In this document: in pieces, positions 20,701 through 29,884 of the stretch
Layout: each line of letters opens with the position of its first letter
How positions within the stretch are numbered: position 1 is the stretch's first letter
Source of the DNA: Corticium candelabrum
Taxonomy: Eukaryota > Porifera > Homoscleromorpha > Homosclerophorida > Plakinidae
Reading direction: 5' to 3'
Length of the DNA: 64,000 nucleotides
Assembly (NCBI RefSeq): GCF_963422355.1
Contig: NC_085099.1
Coordinates: 5,126,625-5,190,624, forward strand
Made by a program: the position numbers and the translations under genes
The notes under the pieces: model-generated
What the model was told of the DNA's origin: nothing
What the model saw: the letters and a program-made list of their open reading frames with translations, nothing else
Database searches by the model: none

Positions 20701-23473
20701 CGTCAACAAATTATAATGTCACAGTTCAAGCTTTCACAGTTGGTATTGGACCAACAGCATCCATTATTGTTATGGCAGTTGCTATAAGTAATTTTACTTT
20801 AATATTTAGTATATCTTTATTATTGTACTGGGTTTTTTGATTTAGCACCAACTCCACCTCAGAATTTGAGAAATTCAAGTGTGACATCAAGTTCAATTAC
20901 TCTACAATGGGATAGACCTATAAGCTTTAATGGTGCTTTTGAGTACTACACTGTAAGCAAGTTGTGTGTACATGAGTAGATGAATGAATGCATGTGCATA
21001 CATGCTCATGGCTGCTATTGATGTTTTGAACTTTACTGTGCAGGTTTACAACAGTATTGGTGATGCTCCGTACAGCAAGAGTCCCATCATTAGGAGTCAT
21101 GAAAACCTATATACCTTGGCGGACCTCAAACCTTATACTGTTTACAAAATATATGTGACGGTAACGAATAATGCAAAGTCTGATCCAGAAAGTTTTCCTA
21201 GTGACATGATTACAGTGCGCACACTGGCATTAAGTAAGTTGTTATTAAATTAGCAGATGACACTTGGTACTATGTATTAGTTGTTTTTGTATATTCAGCA
21301 CCAACTCCACCTCAGCGTGTGAGAAATTCAAGTGTGACGTCAAATTCGGTAACTATTCAGTGGGATTTTCCCATGAACTCAAACGGCATCCTTCGCTTTT
21401 ACACTGTTAGTAGACATGCACGTTTAATTTATGCATTTGCTGTTTTGTGCCTTCGATGTTTGTGTTTAGGTTTACTATAGCACTGATGCTTCACAATATG
21501 ACACTTTTTCTGACATTTCCTTCAGTCAAAGTGCATTCACGTTGATGAATCTTAGTCCATACACAAAATACTTCATATACATGTCAGTGACAAATATTGC
21601 CAGTTTCAACCCAGAAAGTTTACGTAGCAACGTTATTCAAGTGCAAACTCTTTCGTCTCCTCCTCGTAAACCAGATAAACCAATAACTGGTGAAACAAGA
21701 CCATCAGCAACAACTATAACATTGGTGCCTTCAAGTGTTGACAATTCAAATGGTCCAATAAAGTGCTGTTATGTATTAGACAAGTTGCATGTGAGACTGT
21801 AAATATGTATGCGTGACTTGTTGTAGGTATGTTGATTTTATTGTGCACGAGGATGTGACTACATCTGATGGTGATGAGCCAGCAAATATACCGCCTGTTA
21901 TTAGACCATATGACAAGAGTAGGATCTGGTATGTGGCAGCTCGATATGAATATGATTACTACAAGAAGAACATAGGCGGACATCAGTTTATCATTGGAAA
22001 TGGTTCAGTGGTATCTGCTGGAGGTATAAAGTACACAAATGGACCACTACGGCCAGGACAGTCATATCTGGTTTATATTCGCGTCGTTGGGATTGGAGAT
22101 GATGGGGTATATACTGGGTTAATATTTATTGTAATTTACTAATTACCGTGCATAATAGGTGCAGGAGTTCTCATTGGTCAGTACAGCTATAAGTGAGACA
22201 AATATTTACTGTATATGTATTAGTTATAGACAATAAGCTGTATTTGGTTACTGATTAGGTTAAATTGCACATAACGTTGTATTTGGTTTGTGTTTAGGGT
22301 ACAGAACTGCATCTGCAGAGAATGAGTCAGACCATAAGTCATCTGGAGGATCATCGAATTCTGTGTTGATCATAGCAATTGCTGTCATCATTGTCATGCT
22401 AATCATCATATGCATACTTTTTGTTTTTCTGAGGTGAGCATTTAAGTTACAAATGTTTTGTAATATTTAACTTTTTAGAGCTAGTATGTGTGACATGCAG
22501 GAAGAATTACCGGTGTACTAGAAAAGAGATAACATTGGAGCCTAAGATATATGATACCGTCATTACCAATTCTAAAGCAACATCTGGAACAAGTAAATGC
22601 ACGGAAAAAAGCAATGAAACAAAAATGACAATTAATAGCTTATACAATACTACAGGTGAGCATATTGACATGAAGTCAAATCCTAGACTATATCATTGTT
22701 TTTGTTGTGTTTATTGAAACATTTGTAAACGACAGACTCTGATATGTACTGTGATTATCAGCAATTAGTGAAAGTATATCTACTAATTATTGTTATAAAC
22801 TGACTCATGAAGACCGTTCATATGTCTAATTACTTGTGTGAATCTATGTGGCTAGACAATACATTAGCCATATTTTACAACTGAGGCAACATCTCGTGTC
22901 TAGTTAGGCTGATAGAAGGACTTCGTGTCTCTCAGGGTTTAATAATTTGCTGAGATTTAACAGGTTGTCACTGCAGCTAGTAATATTTTGTGATAGAATA
23001 ATACAAGATTTAGTGGTCGTGACTACACAATTTTGACTAGGGTCTATGGTACTGTGCAGAGTGCAAGTAGTGAGAATTGCCTCTGAAAGTTTCTTCAGTG
23101 TTTGTAACTATATTTTAATTGAAACCTAGAGTAACTAGCAAATCACGTGTTTTTGTTTTAAGATTGTTTAGTCCAGAGGCATATACAATTCTAGGATTCA
23201 TTGACTTGTGCAAGGGTCTTGTCTTGTATGTGTCACTGAATTCTTGGACTTAAATTAAGGTTAAATAATAACTATGGACACTCAAGTGTATATTGACTTA
23301 TACCAGAGGGTTACTTATGGTAGTGTGATAAGCACATCAGATTTGCTTTTACAGGTACAGGCAGCAGTGCTGGATCAAGTGTGTACGAAGAGATGGGAAC
23401 CGTTGCAGTTCAGAACAACGAGAAAAACGATGGACCATTGTATGAGAGTATGGATGGCGAATCGGCACTTTAA
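4482..23473 (+). CDS. Receptor gene 1: cassette-type TSP1/FTP/Ig/FN3 transmembrane receptor (5' end off-window)
   Basis: A predicted single-pass cell-surface receptor of about 1,940 residues in the visible part. Domain order: [TSP1-FTP-Ig] x3, TSP1, Ig, Ig, five FN3, an RPTP-like membrane-proximal domain, one TM helix, and a tail of roughly 90 residues. I placed 26 exons by GT-AG sites; each exon length fits the required phase and the frame stays open from 4482 to the TAA at 23471-23473. Exons: 4482-4619, 4688-5137, 5200-5541, 9861-10001, 10060-10497, 10563-10895, 16043-16180, 16249-16698, 16758-17087, 17149-17295, 18081-18398, 18465-18719, 18782-19096, 19165-19485, 20503-20787, 20846-20952, 21044-21233, 21299-21405, 21470-21762, 21827-22106, 22159-22192, 22298-22433, 22501-22655, 23355-23473. 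These 24 are the ones I can place exactly; two half-domain exons were counted separately when summing domains. The first exon, with the signal peptide, is not in view. No catalytic domain follows the membrane, unlike RPTPs. Role is inferred: recognition, adhesion or immune sensing. RNA evidence is needed to show that all cassettes sit in one transcript. Confidence 0.8.
5756..5790. repeat. (TTG)n microsatellite
   Basis: About eleven TTG units in the intron after cassette 1. A frame through it gives only a poly-Cys run, an artefact. Confidence 0.95.
5990..6175. repeat. Degenerate AATTTGAAATGAC minisatellite, block 1
   Basis: Irregular repeats of roughly 18-22 bp with the core AATTTGAA(A/T)TGAC. 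The block ends with ATTTGATCTGGAAAT, and the same ending closes block 2 at 7200-7410. The two blocks flank the inverted 6175-6840 segment. Confidence 0.7.
6175..6840 (-). repeat. Inverted copy of the post-cassette intron segment
   Basis: The reverse complement of this stretch aligns with 10965-11530 and 47510-48110, including GATCTGGACCAAAATCC, TTTGAGCTCCTGCCATGTTT and CTATGAACCTTAGACCTACTG. In cassettes 2 and 4 the segment lies in the forward orientation at the same relative place, so it was inverted in the cassette 1 copy. Confidence 0.75.
7200..7410. repeat. Degenerate AATTTGAAATGAC minisatellite, block 2
   Basis: Same repeat unit and same closing sequence as the block at 5990-6175. The pair may have been the substrate for the rearrangement that inverted the DNA between them. 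Confidence 0.7.
9143..9230. repeat. Palindromic element
   Basis: ATTGAGACTAGCCTCGT...CAGACTCACGTG on the left is answered by CATGAGTCTGGGCACGAGGCTAATTGAGAC on the right, an imperfect hairpin of about 88 bp. It differs from the GTAGCCAGACCC family and is absent from the homologous 45.8 kb region. Confidence 0.6.
9861..10895 (+). CDS. Gene 1 cassette 2: TSP1, FTP lectin-like, Ig (three exons)
   Basis: Exons 9861-10001 (TSP1, DCVWGSWSSC), 10060-10497 (FTP, 146 codons, four fewer than cassettes 1 and 3) and 10563-10895 (Ig). Introns are 58 and 65 bp, all phase 1. The loop before VYIRVGN reads YDYEGGN, unlike IDNRGEN in cassettes 1 and 3, and SSNDLNAIW replaces SSNSFFAIW. Both features are shared with cassette 4 in gene 2 rather than with its neighbours. 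The Ig keeps its Cys, Trp and DSGVYTC. Confidence 0.85.
11843..11904. repeat. Palindromic MITE, GTAGCCAGACCC family
   Basis: The arms are AGTCTTGTGTAGCCAGACCC and the complementary AAAAAGGGTCTGG around CGTATCATGCTTCTGG. The homologous element sits at 48506-48573 in the matching block. Confidence 0.6.
11930..12600. mobile_element. Foldback (long inverted repeat) element
   Basis: 12060-12200 returns as its reverse complement at 12440-12580 (key words: AAAGACTCTAGCTGTAG, GGCAACGTTCCCGTGGT). A second copy of the element is at 48595-49350 with both outer arms intact (CCAAATTTGGTTTCTTAAACGC / its complement). Here the right outer arm seems cut off near 12600. No transposase is recognised, so it is non-autonomous. 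Confidence 0.6.
13130..13227 (+). mobile_element. LINE 3' tail fragment
   Basis: GACCAGCCTTGGCTGATAGG followed by a decayed ATCTATCTATC tail resembles the 3' end of non-LTR retrotransposons. It directly precedes another LINE fragment. Confidence 0.4.
13228..14240 (+). mobile_element. 5'-truncated non-LTR retrotransposon, copy L1
   Basis: In broken frames this encodes the C-terminal region of a LINE ORF2 protein: GRGAGAF, a Cys-His stretch with DKCDC, NSWSECLKEL, a DVLICD step, and near the end a LQKLNARVI-like stretch. These recall the conserved tail of many LINE reverse transcriptases. The element ends with CCAATAAATCTATCTATC. Stop codons and frameshifts make it dead. The same family recurs at 14241-15920 and 52820-53861. 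Confidence 0.65.
14241..15920 (+). mobile_element. 5'-truncated non-LTR retrotransposon, copy L2
   Basis: It starts immediately after the ATCTATC tail of copy L1 and reaches further upstream in the element: LGTPLGTPDYV and LDDPQSSLLL are typical of the region after the reverse transcriptase palm. Then come a (CCCT)n microsatellite and the same C-terminal domain as L1 (GAGAFLQVIPTSNNLALKP). The end is CCAATAAATCTA. Multiple stops; inactive. Confidence 0.65.
14793..14880. repeat. (CCCT)n microsatellite
   Basis: About 88 bp of CCCT units with one interruption, inside LINE copy L2. Confidence 0.95.
16043..17087 (+). CDS. Gene 1 cassette 3: TSP1, FTP lectin-like, Ig (three exons)
   Basis: Exons 16043-16180, 16249-16698 and 16758-17087, introns 68 and 59 bp. 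The FTP exon and the intron before it are almost identical to cassette 1, while the TSP1, second intron and Ig exons are clearly more different. The Ig carries changes near its second Cys (SSNGLYTC in place of DSGVYTC), so the usual Asp is lost. It ends with a phase 1 donor that leads into an extra TSP1 only 61 bp away, the start of the constant part of the receptor. Confidence 0.85.
17149..17295 (+). CDS. Gene 1 exon: fourth TSP1 repeat
   Basis: This exon encodes a TSP1 with WSSWSGC, CTPSCSFG and a final PPC whose last Cys codon is split by the intron. It is diverged from the cassette TSP1s. It alone keeps Ser in the C-x-x-S/T-C-x-x-G context used for O-fucosylation; the six cassette copies have Glu there. 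It probably marks the boundary between the repeated cassettes and the single-copy part of the ectodomain. Confidence 0.85.
17296..18080. other. Gene 1 intron
   Basis: A 785 bp phase 1 intron. A minus-strand frame at 17594-17824 has no recognisable domain. I see no repeat element or RNA gene. Confidence 0.7.
18081..18719 (+). CDS. Gene 1 exons: two Ig domains
   Basis: Exon 18081-18398 has LSCSAS, FGWYRE and DRGLIKC. Exon 18465-18719 has LNCSAVG, YEWRGS and DEGTYTC. Each shows the Cys-Trp-Cys core of an I-set/C2 Ig fold. Both are one-domain exons with phase 1 borders. They have no close copy elsewhere in the window, so they belong to the non-repeated stem. Confidence 0.9.
18782..21762 (+). CDS. 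Gene 1 exons: FN3 domains 1 to 5
   Basis: FN3-1 18782-19096, FN3-2 19165-19485 and FN3-3 20503-20787 are single-exon domains. FN3-4 (20846-20952 + 21044-21233) and FN3-5 (21299-21405 + 21470-21762) each have a phase 0 intron at the same place, after YT, and share openings of the form TPTPPQ.(V/L)RNSSVTS, so they are a tandem duplication. Typical FN3 marks are L.P.T.Y.V.V (LTPFTQYNVEVAAVN in FN3-2, LKPYTVYKIYVTV in FN3-4). The last exon also starts the membrane-proximal domain. The donor at 21763 (GTGCTG) is weak but restores NGPIKYVDF, a common FN3-like step. Confidence 0.85.
19486..20502. other. Gene 1 intron
   Basis: A 1,017 bp phase 1 intron, the longest in the FN3 region. I see no exon or element in it. 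Confidence 0.7.
21827..22192 (+). CDS. Gene 1 exons: RPTP-like membrane-proximal domain
   Basis: Exons 21827-22106 and 22159-22192, beginning in the preceding exon. The order WYVAARYEYD, then FIIGNGS, then YTNGPLRPGQSYLVYIRVVG matches the pattern of the extracellular domain next to the membrane in receptor tyrosine phosphatases (YIAA..., F.LGD, GG..N..L.....Y....RA). That similarity is from memory of the family, not an alignment. The domain supports an RPTP-type origin for the stem even though no phosphatase domain is encoded downstream. Confidence 0.7.
22298..22433 (+). CDS. Gene 1 exon: transmembrane helix
   Basis: After a Ser/Gly-rich linker (SSGGSSNS) comes a run of about 22 hydrophobic residues rich in Ile, Val and Leu, ending FVFLR. 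The next exon adds KNYRCTRK, so the positive charges lie on the cytoplasmic side, as in a type I protein. The exon ends in phase 2, the only phase 2 junction after the FN3 region. Confidence 0.9.
22501..23473 (+). CDS. Gene 1 exons: tyrosine-rich cytoplasmic tail and stop
   Basis: Exons 22501-22655 and 23355-23473. The tail is about 90 residues and contains five tyrosines: NYRC, IYDTV, LYNTT, VYEEM and LYESM. The last two are YxxM motifs, the class bound by PI3-kinase p85 SH2 domains once phosphorylated. The C-terminus ESAL fits a class I PDZ ligand (S/T-x-hydrophobic). No kinase, phosphatase, death or TIR domain is present. The TAA is at 23471-23473. No AATAAA is seen in the following 200 bp. 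A 699 bp intron separates the two exons. Confidence 0.85.
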
Positions 23474-26006
23474 TCTTGACGTAATAATGAAGAAAACTTT
23501 TTGGTAATGAAATGTGGCTTTTTAAGGTTTAAAATGTATTTGTTCCTGCTTGTGTTCTGACTGTATGTTTGGCATGGTCATTAATTGTTGAGTTGTTTGT
23601 AGCTAGTTTGCATGAATGTTTAGCCAGAATGAGAAGAAAAATTACTTTGTATTGTTTGGGACTACCGTATCTGCTTGTGAGAATTAAGGAGAGCTGAATA
23701 GGGGAACAATGTAGACAAGGTTTTACAAGATCTTGAATTCGTTCAAGCTCATTGAAATTTCAAAGTTTATACATATAGTACACGTGATGTATACTCTATT
23801 TGTAATCCCTTAGATTTTCTGCTCATTTCGTCTACTGTGTTTGTAAAAGCATTGTTTAGTCAGAATTTGTTTCTGCTTTGTTTCATTAGTGGCTGGCTGC
23901 ATAGGTGTTGTTTAGCTTAATTACTTGTCTTCTAAGATTTTTATGGTGACTAAGTTGCTCTTCTGGTCTTGTCACAAGGTTTCTAAGCATAAGGTTAGGC
24001 TGCCATGAGGTCATGTATGCAGGCCCGTAGCTGGATGAAGCCCTCCTCTGCTTTGTTGGTATGTGTGTCACAAAAGAATCAAGCTGCGACCCTAGCGATT
24101 GACTATCGAAGTAGACGGTCTGGTGTGTACTCACCTATGACAGAGAGCTGCATAACTCTTTAGGTATTAGTGGTTTTTCAAGTGCATTTGAATTTAACTT
24201 TTTTGCGAGCTCAATTTGAAGCCAATTGTTAATTAACTCGCTCTAGGCACTACAGTACCTTAAAAAATTTTAGTTCACAAATATTTGTACTGCAACAGAC
24301 ATACGGCTTAAGCTGACCGACAACCAAGACCGGAAACATGCCGTACAGTACCAGAGGCTGCTACGAAACTGGAGTTGACAATCACAATGACAGCTCTTTA
24401 GGGGACTCCTGAAAAGGGATTTCTAATGAAAGTGTCTTTACGTTTTTCGGCAGATAAACAAGCACAACAATTTGCTGGCATGTGCTAGACTGCCATAATT
24501 GTGGTAAATGTGTCTGTTCCTATAGAATCACACATCCGAGATCTGACAGTAAAGGATGGAGCTACCTCACAACTTTAGGCGGATCATAACGTTGGTGTTA
24601 CCCAAGGCAGGGTTGGCAGCATTCATGATCAGTGTCAGACAGTAAATCCATCTAGGCAAGGGATGTACTCGCAGCCAGTGTTGAAAGTCCAGTAGCTGAT
24701 CTGGTACTCTACGAATTCAGGGATCGTGAACCAAGAAGGGTAGACGATATAGTGAGCAAAAGACAATTCAAAAACAAATGGGCTCCAAATACACACCATA
24801 TTTATGTTCCCAAGGAAAGGCCTGAACAGGCGGTATTCACGTGATTGGGAAGAAAAATAGCCAAGTCTTGAATAGTCTCGCCTCGTCTGTTTTTAGGTCT
24901 GGCTATGGCACTGCATCTAGGTTAGTAAACCAGAAAATCAGAATGCTGTAAGTAGCTATATTGTATACCTGCAAAGGTGAAACACTTTGTCATGGTTTCA
25001 TGTTTAGTTTGCAAACTAGAAAAGCGTATTCCACAAAAAAAAGAATCTTAGAATAGAAAAGAAAAACAGTTAATACATCAGTTTCCTAGCTATTCTGTTG
25101 ACTTCCTCTGTATATGAAGATCTATTTACTGCAAATCAGTGCTGATTTGCTCTTTGAAAAGTGACAGCTAGTAGAGTGACGGAACCAGAAGGAGAATGAA
25201 CATACATTGAGTACAGTGTGGTGCAAACAGTAACGAGTCTTTTGAAATGAAACCGATAGAAACAGCTGCTGTATCTCGCTAACTTGACCTAATCTGGACT
25301 CTGACAAACAGTAGAAAAATGGAGTTTTAATTTTATCACGCAGAATATTTAGATATTTTATTAAAATCATAAGCAGAAGAAAACAAAAGCATAAAACCTC
25401 TTGATTACTGAAGAATTGGGAAAGCACTGGTTACACCTTTAATTTTGTTATCTGAAAGATTTTCTTCCCTCCTATTCTAAAAAGCATGGAATGGCCTACA
25501 GTGTGACAATGTGTTAGATGTGATGCCGCCTCAGTTTTACACTGAGTCGATTGGCAATCATGTGTCGATCTCAAGTATGTAGATTGCAAAGAGACCGTAA
25601 AGACTGCAAGTCCATTGAGCAATTTGTTACATTGATGGAACGCAGATTGATTCATGAACATCTTGTTTGCTTTTCTCATTTGTGCCTGCATGAATGTAGT
25701 GCGATGTGTTTCAACTGCTGCATGCATAGCACATTGTTACTGAATAGAAGTGCCTAACACTTGTGACAAAATGGCAAAATATTTTTACGTCAACTTGTAT
25801 TGTCAACTAAACTTTTAATGTGAGAAAACATCGTTAAACAGTCCGATGCATATCAGCCAATGGTCTGGCAACTAGAGTGTTCCCATAGCACAGTGTGCAT
25901 GGTTTGTTTCAACTCGGGAAGAACGTTCAAATAATGTCAATGACACAAGGATGACAAGACATTAGTTAATTAAACATACCGGGATTGAGAGACTTGTACA
26001 GTAGTA
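23474..26006. other. 3' flank of gene 1 and intergenic DNA
   Basis: 23474-23720 is probably 3' UTR and flank; its beginning is repeated in degraded form at 28570-28770. The rest has only short frames on both strands (for example 23886-24134 minus, 25122-25427 minus) with no recognisable domain. No element ends were found. Confidence 0.5.
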
Positions 26007-26573
26007 AGGGCCGGTCAATATTAAGTGTCTGTGGGGACTGGCAAATTTTGCGTGGCAGACATAAGTTTAATTGAAATTCAGCGATTTGCAGGGGTCAATC
26101 ACTAAGCATTTGGGTCATACTCTGTTGGTGGGTCACAATTTTTCAGGGTTTTTATCTGTATACTATATACAATCATATATAGATTGTATGCAAGAACAGT
26201 ATCTTATTTCTAGGGGCTTTGCACATGCAAGAACAGTATCTTTATTTCTAGGGGCTTTGCATGCTTGCATTGCTGAAAGCGGCAATTCTAGCTTTACTAG
26301 TTTTGTCAGCAGGTTGAATGGAAATGACCAACTTTAGTAATCATGCCTAGGCCACACTTGAACCCTGAAACAGACTACTTTTTATTGTACATACCTATGT
26401 GAATTTATTTACTGCATATATTTATTCACATAGATGGCGGTCATCAATAGAGTTAACCGACAGACAGTGGGGGGAAGAAGTTTTTAGCAGGCATATTTTG
26501 CAGGGGTCACATATCAAACTATGCAAACCTCTGGCAAATTTTGCCAGCCCCGACACTTAATAATGACCGCCCT
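26007..26573. mobile_element. TIR element, non-autonomous, 567 bp
   Basis: The left end AGGGCCGGTCAATATTAAGT is answered by the right end ACTTAATAATGACCGCCCT, and further in both sides share GGCAAATTTTG. No transposase is seen. Target duplication is unclear. Inside, a 37-38 bp unit (TGCAAGAACAGTATCTT...GGGGCTTTGC) is repeated twice in tandem at about 26187-26262. Confidence 0.65.
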
Positions 26574-26845
26574 GATACTTAAAAGCAAGTTGATAATACA
26601 GTTTCCTGAACTGAGCGTATACATGGACTGCAAGGTGAGTACCACAAGCTGATCAAAATCACTAGTAAGTAGCAAAGCAATTCTCTTTTATTCAATGTTC
26701 AGTTCATGGCAATTCAATCAACTAAAGAAGCTTAGCTAATCAGCAAAACGAAGAAACTATTAAATCCATCAAAACAGACGCTTTAAAAAGCACTTTTACG
26801 TAAATCGCTAGACATACCCTCGTTGATCAAACTACTGCGATCACA

Positions 26846-27410
26846 TTAATAAGTCAAAGACTGTGCTTTCTGAGTCTTTGTCTGTAACAGTCACTTGAAC
26901 TCCTTGGGAATCAAATGCAAGGTATCGAGGATCACCAAATAGTGCTTGGAAACGATGCACTTTGGAATAGGAATCGTCGCTCATAGTAAAATAAAACTTT
27001 TAATCTGAAGGAATCGTCAGTTCCAGCATTCTGCAATAAACGAATATTTGATGAGCACAGCTACTATACTAATTAAGCACTGTAAATCGGGGAAGTCTCC
27101 TCACTCTTAACCACGCCTAACTAATTGTTATGCACCTCACAAAATATGAACGCCTCACCTCTACTGTAAATTTCATTCCTTCACCACTGCCCTTCAGAGC
27201 CACAAAGTAGTTTTTCTGCAGACCAAAGGATCGGGAGAGTATACAAACGACATGACCAGACTTGCTGACATTCTCTTTGACGAAGGCAATCTCGAATTGT
27301 GATGGCAGGTAACTGGGCTCAACGCCAGAGCATTCGATGTCACCAAATTCGTCGAAGGTTATTTTCTTCTGCTCAGAGTTGTGAACTAACACACCTCGGC
27401 TCGTGAACGG
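26846..27410 (-). pseudogene. Unrecognised minus-strand gene fragment
   Basis: Two stretches look coding but I cannot name them. The first (27410 to 27140) reads FEIAFVKENVSKSGHVV and YFVALKGSGEG and ends at a GT donor near 27160. The second (26984 to 26846) reads MSDDSYSKVHRFQALFGDPR and ends at a TGA after FDLL. A stop lies between them in the natural reading. The alternation of short hydrophobic strands could suggest a beta-trefoil type fold, but this is only an impression. It abuts the D2HGDH pseudogene abruptly at about 27412. Confidence 0.3.
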
Positions 27411-27411
27411 C

Positions 27412-27925
27412 CTGGACACCCAGAACACTTCCGCCAAGTAAACCATAGCGCAGCAAACGAATCCCTCCCGCATTTGTAGCCACATTCCCTCCTATCTGAC
27501 AGCTTCCTTTCGCTCCGAGATCTAGCGGCATCAAGTGACCTCTCTCTTCCAAGAACGCATCCAAGTTCTGAAGAATGCATCCGGCTTGACATGTCAGAAC
27601 TCACGATGCACCGTTGAAATCAATTACTCTATTCATAAGAGACATCGACAGCACGACCTCGTCGAACACGGGCACGCTCCCGCCTACTAGCCCCGTGTTA
27701 GGTACCCCTCTGGGGCACCAAGGACAGATTACGGTCGTTACAGTACTTCAACACAAACGACACTTGTTCCGTCGTCGTGGGCCCTAGCACTGCCGACGCG
27801 TGTCCGTGGTAGAGGTTGAGCCAGTCAAAAACGGAAAACTCTCTCTTGAGATTTCAGTCGCTCTGCTAGCAAATCGCCTCGACAACCATCGCAAACGGCA
27901 TCTGAGCAGAGCGAGCATGGCCTCG
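27412..27925 (-). pseudogene. D2HGDH: D-2-hydroxyglutarate dehydrogenase pseudogene, N-terminal part
   Basis: The minus strand encodes the N-terminal FAD-binding region of D2HGDH, the mitochondrial enzyme oxidising D-2-hydroxyglutarate. Visible pieces: an arginine-rich start (MLALLRCRLRWLSRRFASRA) that resembles a mitochondrial presequence; DWLNLYHG; LSLVPQ followed by a frameshift; [18 protein letters not shown]; an in-frame TGA after FNGAS; then [20 protein letters not shown] and [10 protein letters not shown]. Homology ends after VLGVQAV. The segment of some 30 residues before DWL is missing. Frameshift, stop and truncation make it inactive. Introns are not obvious, so it may be a retrocopy or a single-exon fragment. 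Confidence 0.8.
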
Positions 27926-28348
27926 CGTTCCTGCACACCACGAGTGACCGCAGCCGTTCGCAGTGTAGCGGCGTGCTACAATAGAGTGCAGTAATTACTG
28001 TACCTTACGTACACTACTAATCTAATCTTAGTCAGCAATCTTTTTCTGTCTTGGTTTACGGCTGTGTCTGCTGTTAATAGATACCATTGAAATAGGGTTG
28101 ATACCGCAAGGGAGGATTAACCGCTAGAAGATACAAATCTAGATCTACAGATTATGAAATTGTGATCGACACCAGTGCCGCTGCGTAGATATCAGTGTCA
28201 CGTTTTCAAAACTTGTTTCGCATTATAAAAGTCATTAATTATTAATTTTTATTAGAACGTCATTGTCTGAATAGAGCTTTCGAATACGATACTTTGCGGT
28301 ACGGTTATTCTCAGTATGCCAGTGTCTCCAAGCACTGAATAACCTCGG

Positions 28349-28770
28349 ACACTCAAGTCTAGTATTAAGCACAGAGTTACTGTGGATAAGCACATCAGAT
28401 TTGCTCTTGCAGGTGCAGGCAGCAGTGCTGAATCACGTTGATATGAAGAGGTTAGCTACAGTTGTTGCAGTTCAGCAAGACAGGATGAATGAAGAGGTTA
28501 GAGCTGTTGCAGTTTAGCAAAACAGGAATAACGAGAAACCGCGTCGTTGGAGAGTATGGATGCATGATGAATAAAGACATTTGATCTCAATGTAATAAAA
28601 GAAAGAACTTTCTGCTAATGATTTGTGGCTTCTTTTGACTTTTAGAATTCATTTCTTAATGCCTAATTAGAACTGCATGTGTCTATGTTTGACACGACGA
28701 TTGATTAATTAATAGTTGGCTTGTTTGTTTGGGACTATCCAGAGAATTAAGATAAAGCTGGATAGAGAGT
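28349..28770 (+). pseudogene. Degraded copy of gene 1 last exon and 3' flank
   Basis: From GGACACTCAAGT and AAGCACATCAGATTTGCT through the 3' splice site and GGCAGCAGTGCTG, this aligns with 23276-23720. The exon equivalent (from 28413) reaches a TGA after nine codons where gene 1 encodes SSVYEEM. It also contains a partial internal tandem duplication (GAAGAGGTTAG... at 28447 and 28490). The 3' flank, including TTGTTTGGGACTA, is also conserved. It may be what is left of a third receptor paralogue that once lay between genes 1 and 2. Confidence 0.75.
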
Positions 28771-29884
28771 TTACAAGAAAAATATACTCAACCTTTCACA
28801 CGTCATATCACCCTCACTCTCAGACATGCTGATGGCACAATCACAGCCATTGCGTCACTACTCTAGGACTTGCTTTCATTTACTACAAAGTGCATGCAGC
28901 TGTCACTGTAAACGCAGTCACATGCTCAGGTTGGCTCCATAATTATGCTCATGTCTGTACATGTACACGGTTTTGCCTGACCACAGCGCGCTTCCCTTAG
29001 GCCTCGCAGTTCCTCGTCGCTACAGCTCACGTGACATGCACATTCAACGGATATGAAAAGGAAGTCGCAGAAGTCAATTCTCGATACCTTTAGGTGAGAA
29101 TACTGTGTCAGTGTACTCTAATATTGCCGTCAGTAGGCTATCAACGAGCGAACAAGTGACCCGGGGTCTTACGTAAAATCCGTGTCACTGTGGCACTAGA
29201 CCTGAAGGCAAGAGTAAACAAATTCGAACAGTCGAATACAGGTCTTGCAATTTATGGGTAATCACATGCTTTGTATCAGTAGGGTTTTTGGAGCTCGGTG
29301 TACCGGTCCAATTGAAAGAGAAATCAAGGTTCTGCTTTCATGCTAGACTATCATATTAACCTATCCGACAGAAAATCCGCAGCCCAGGATCATGTAGATG
29401 TCACAGAATCGTCAGAGTAAGGCGCAATCTGGTAAAGTATGTGCTACCTGCTTGCGTGTACCTGCCAATGACATTATTTATGCCCTTTGAAAATCTGGCG
29501 AAAGTTGGGACACTCCAAATACTTTTTTTGATCTCCCTGGACTTGATCTCCAGATTGCGATTTTTAAAATTTTATAGGCGGATTAATTTTATAGCGTTGA
29601 TATCAATGCACAACTTATTGATATTAATTATTTAATTAATGCAATAGCCTTGGCTGCTTTCTGCACGTGATGATGGGAGGGGAGAGTATGAGGGGACAGT
29701 GGGAGGAGAGAAGAAAGAAGTCTGGAGACAGCTCTATTGTAATTGACTTTGGAAGAAGGCAGTGTTCGTCTTAATCTTAACATAATACCACGTTCATTAG
29801 AAACAGTGACAATCATATAACCACATACAGCAATCAAATACCGAGTAGTAGTAACCTTTAGATCCATAGTGCGGTTGTTGTATA
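28771..29884. other. Intergenic DNA
   Basis: No gene recognised. 29640-29760 is related in reverse complement to 37014-37190 (key words CTGCACGTGATG, AGTCTGGAGACAG, GTAATTGACTT), an unnamed dispersed repeat that lies upstream of gene 2. Confidence 0.5.

Noticed and set aside
18782..23473. Interpreting gene 1 as a receptor tyrosine phosphatase
   Set aside because: The ectodomain fits, but no phosphatase motif (HCSAG) occurs after the membrane and the tail ends at 23473.
23274..23507. Open frame across the receptor's last exon
   Set aside because: It uses a different frame from the one that joins correctly to 22655. The correct frame ends at 23473 and gives the tyrosine motifs.
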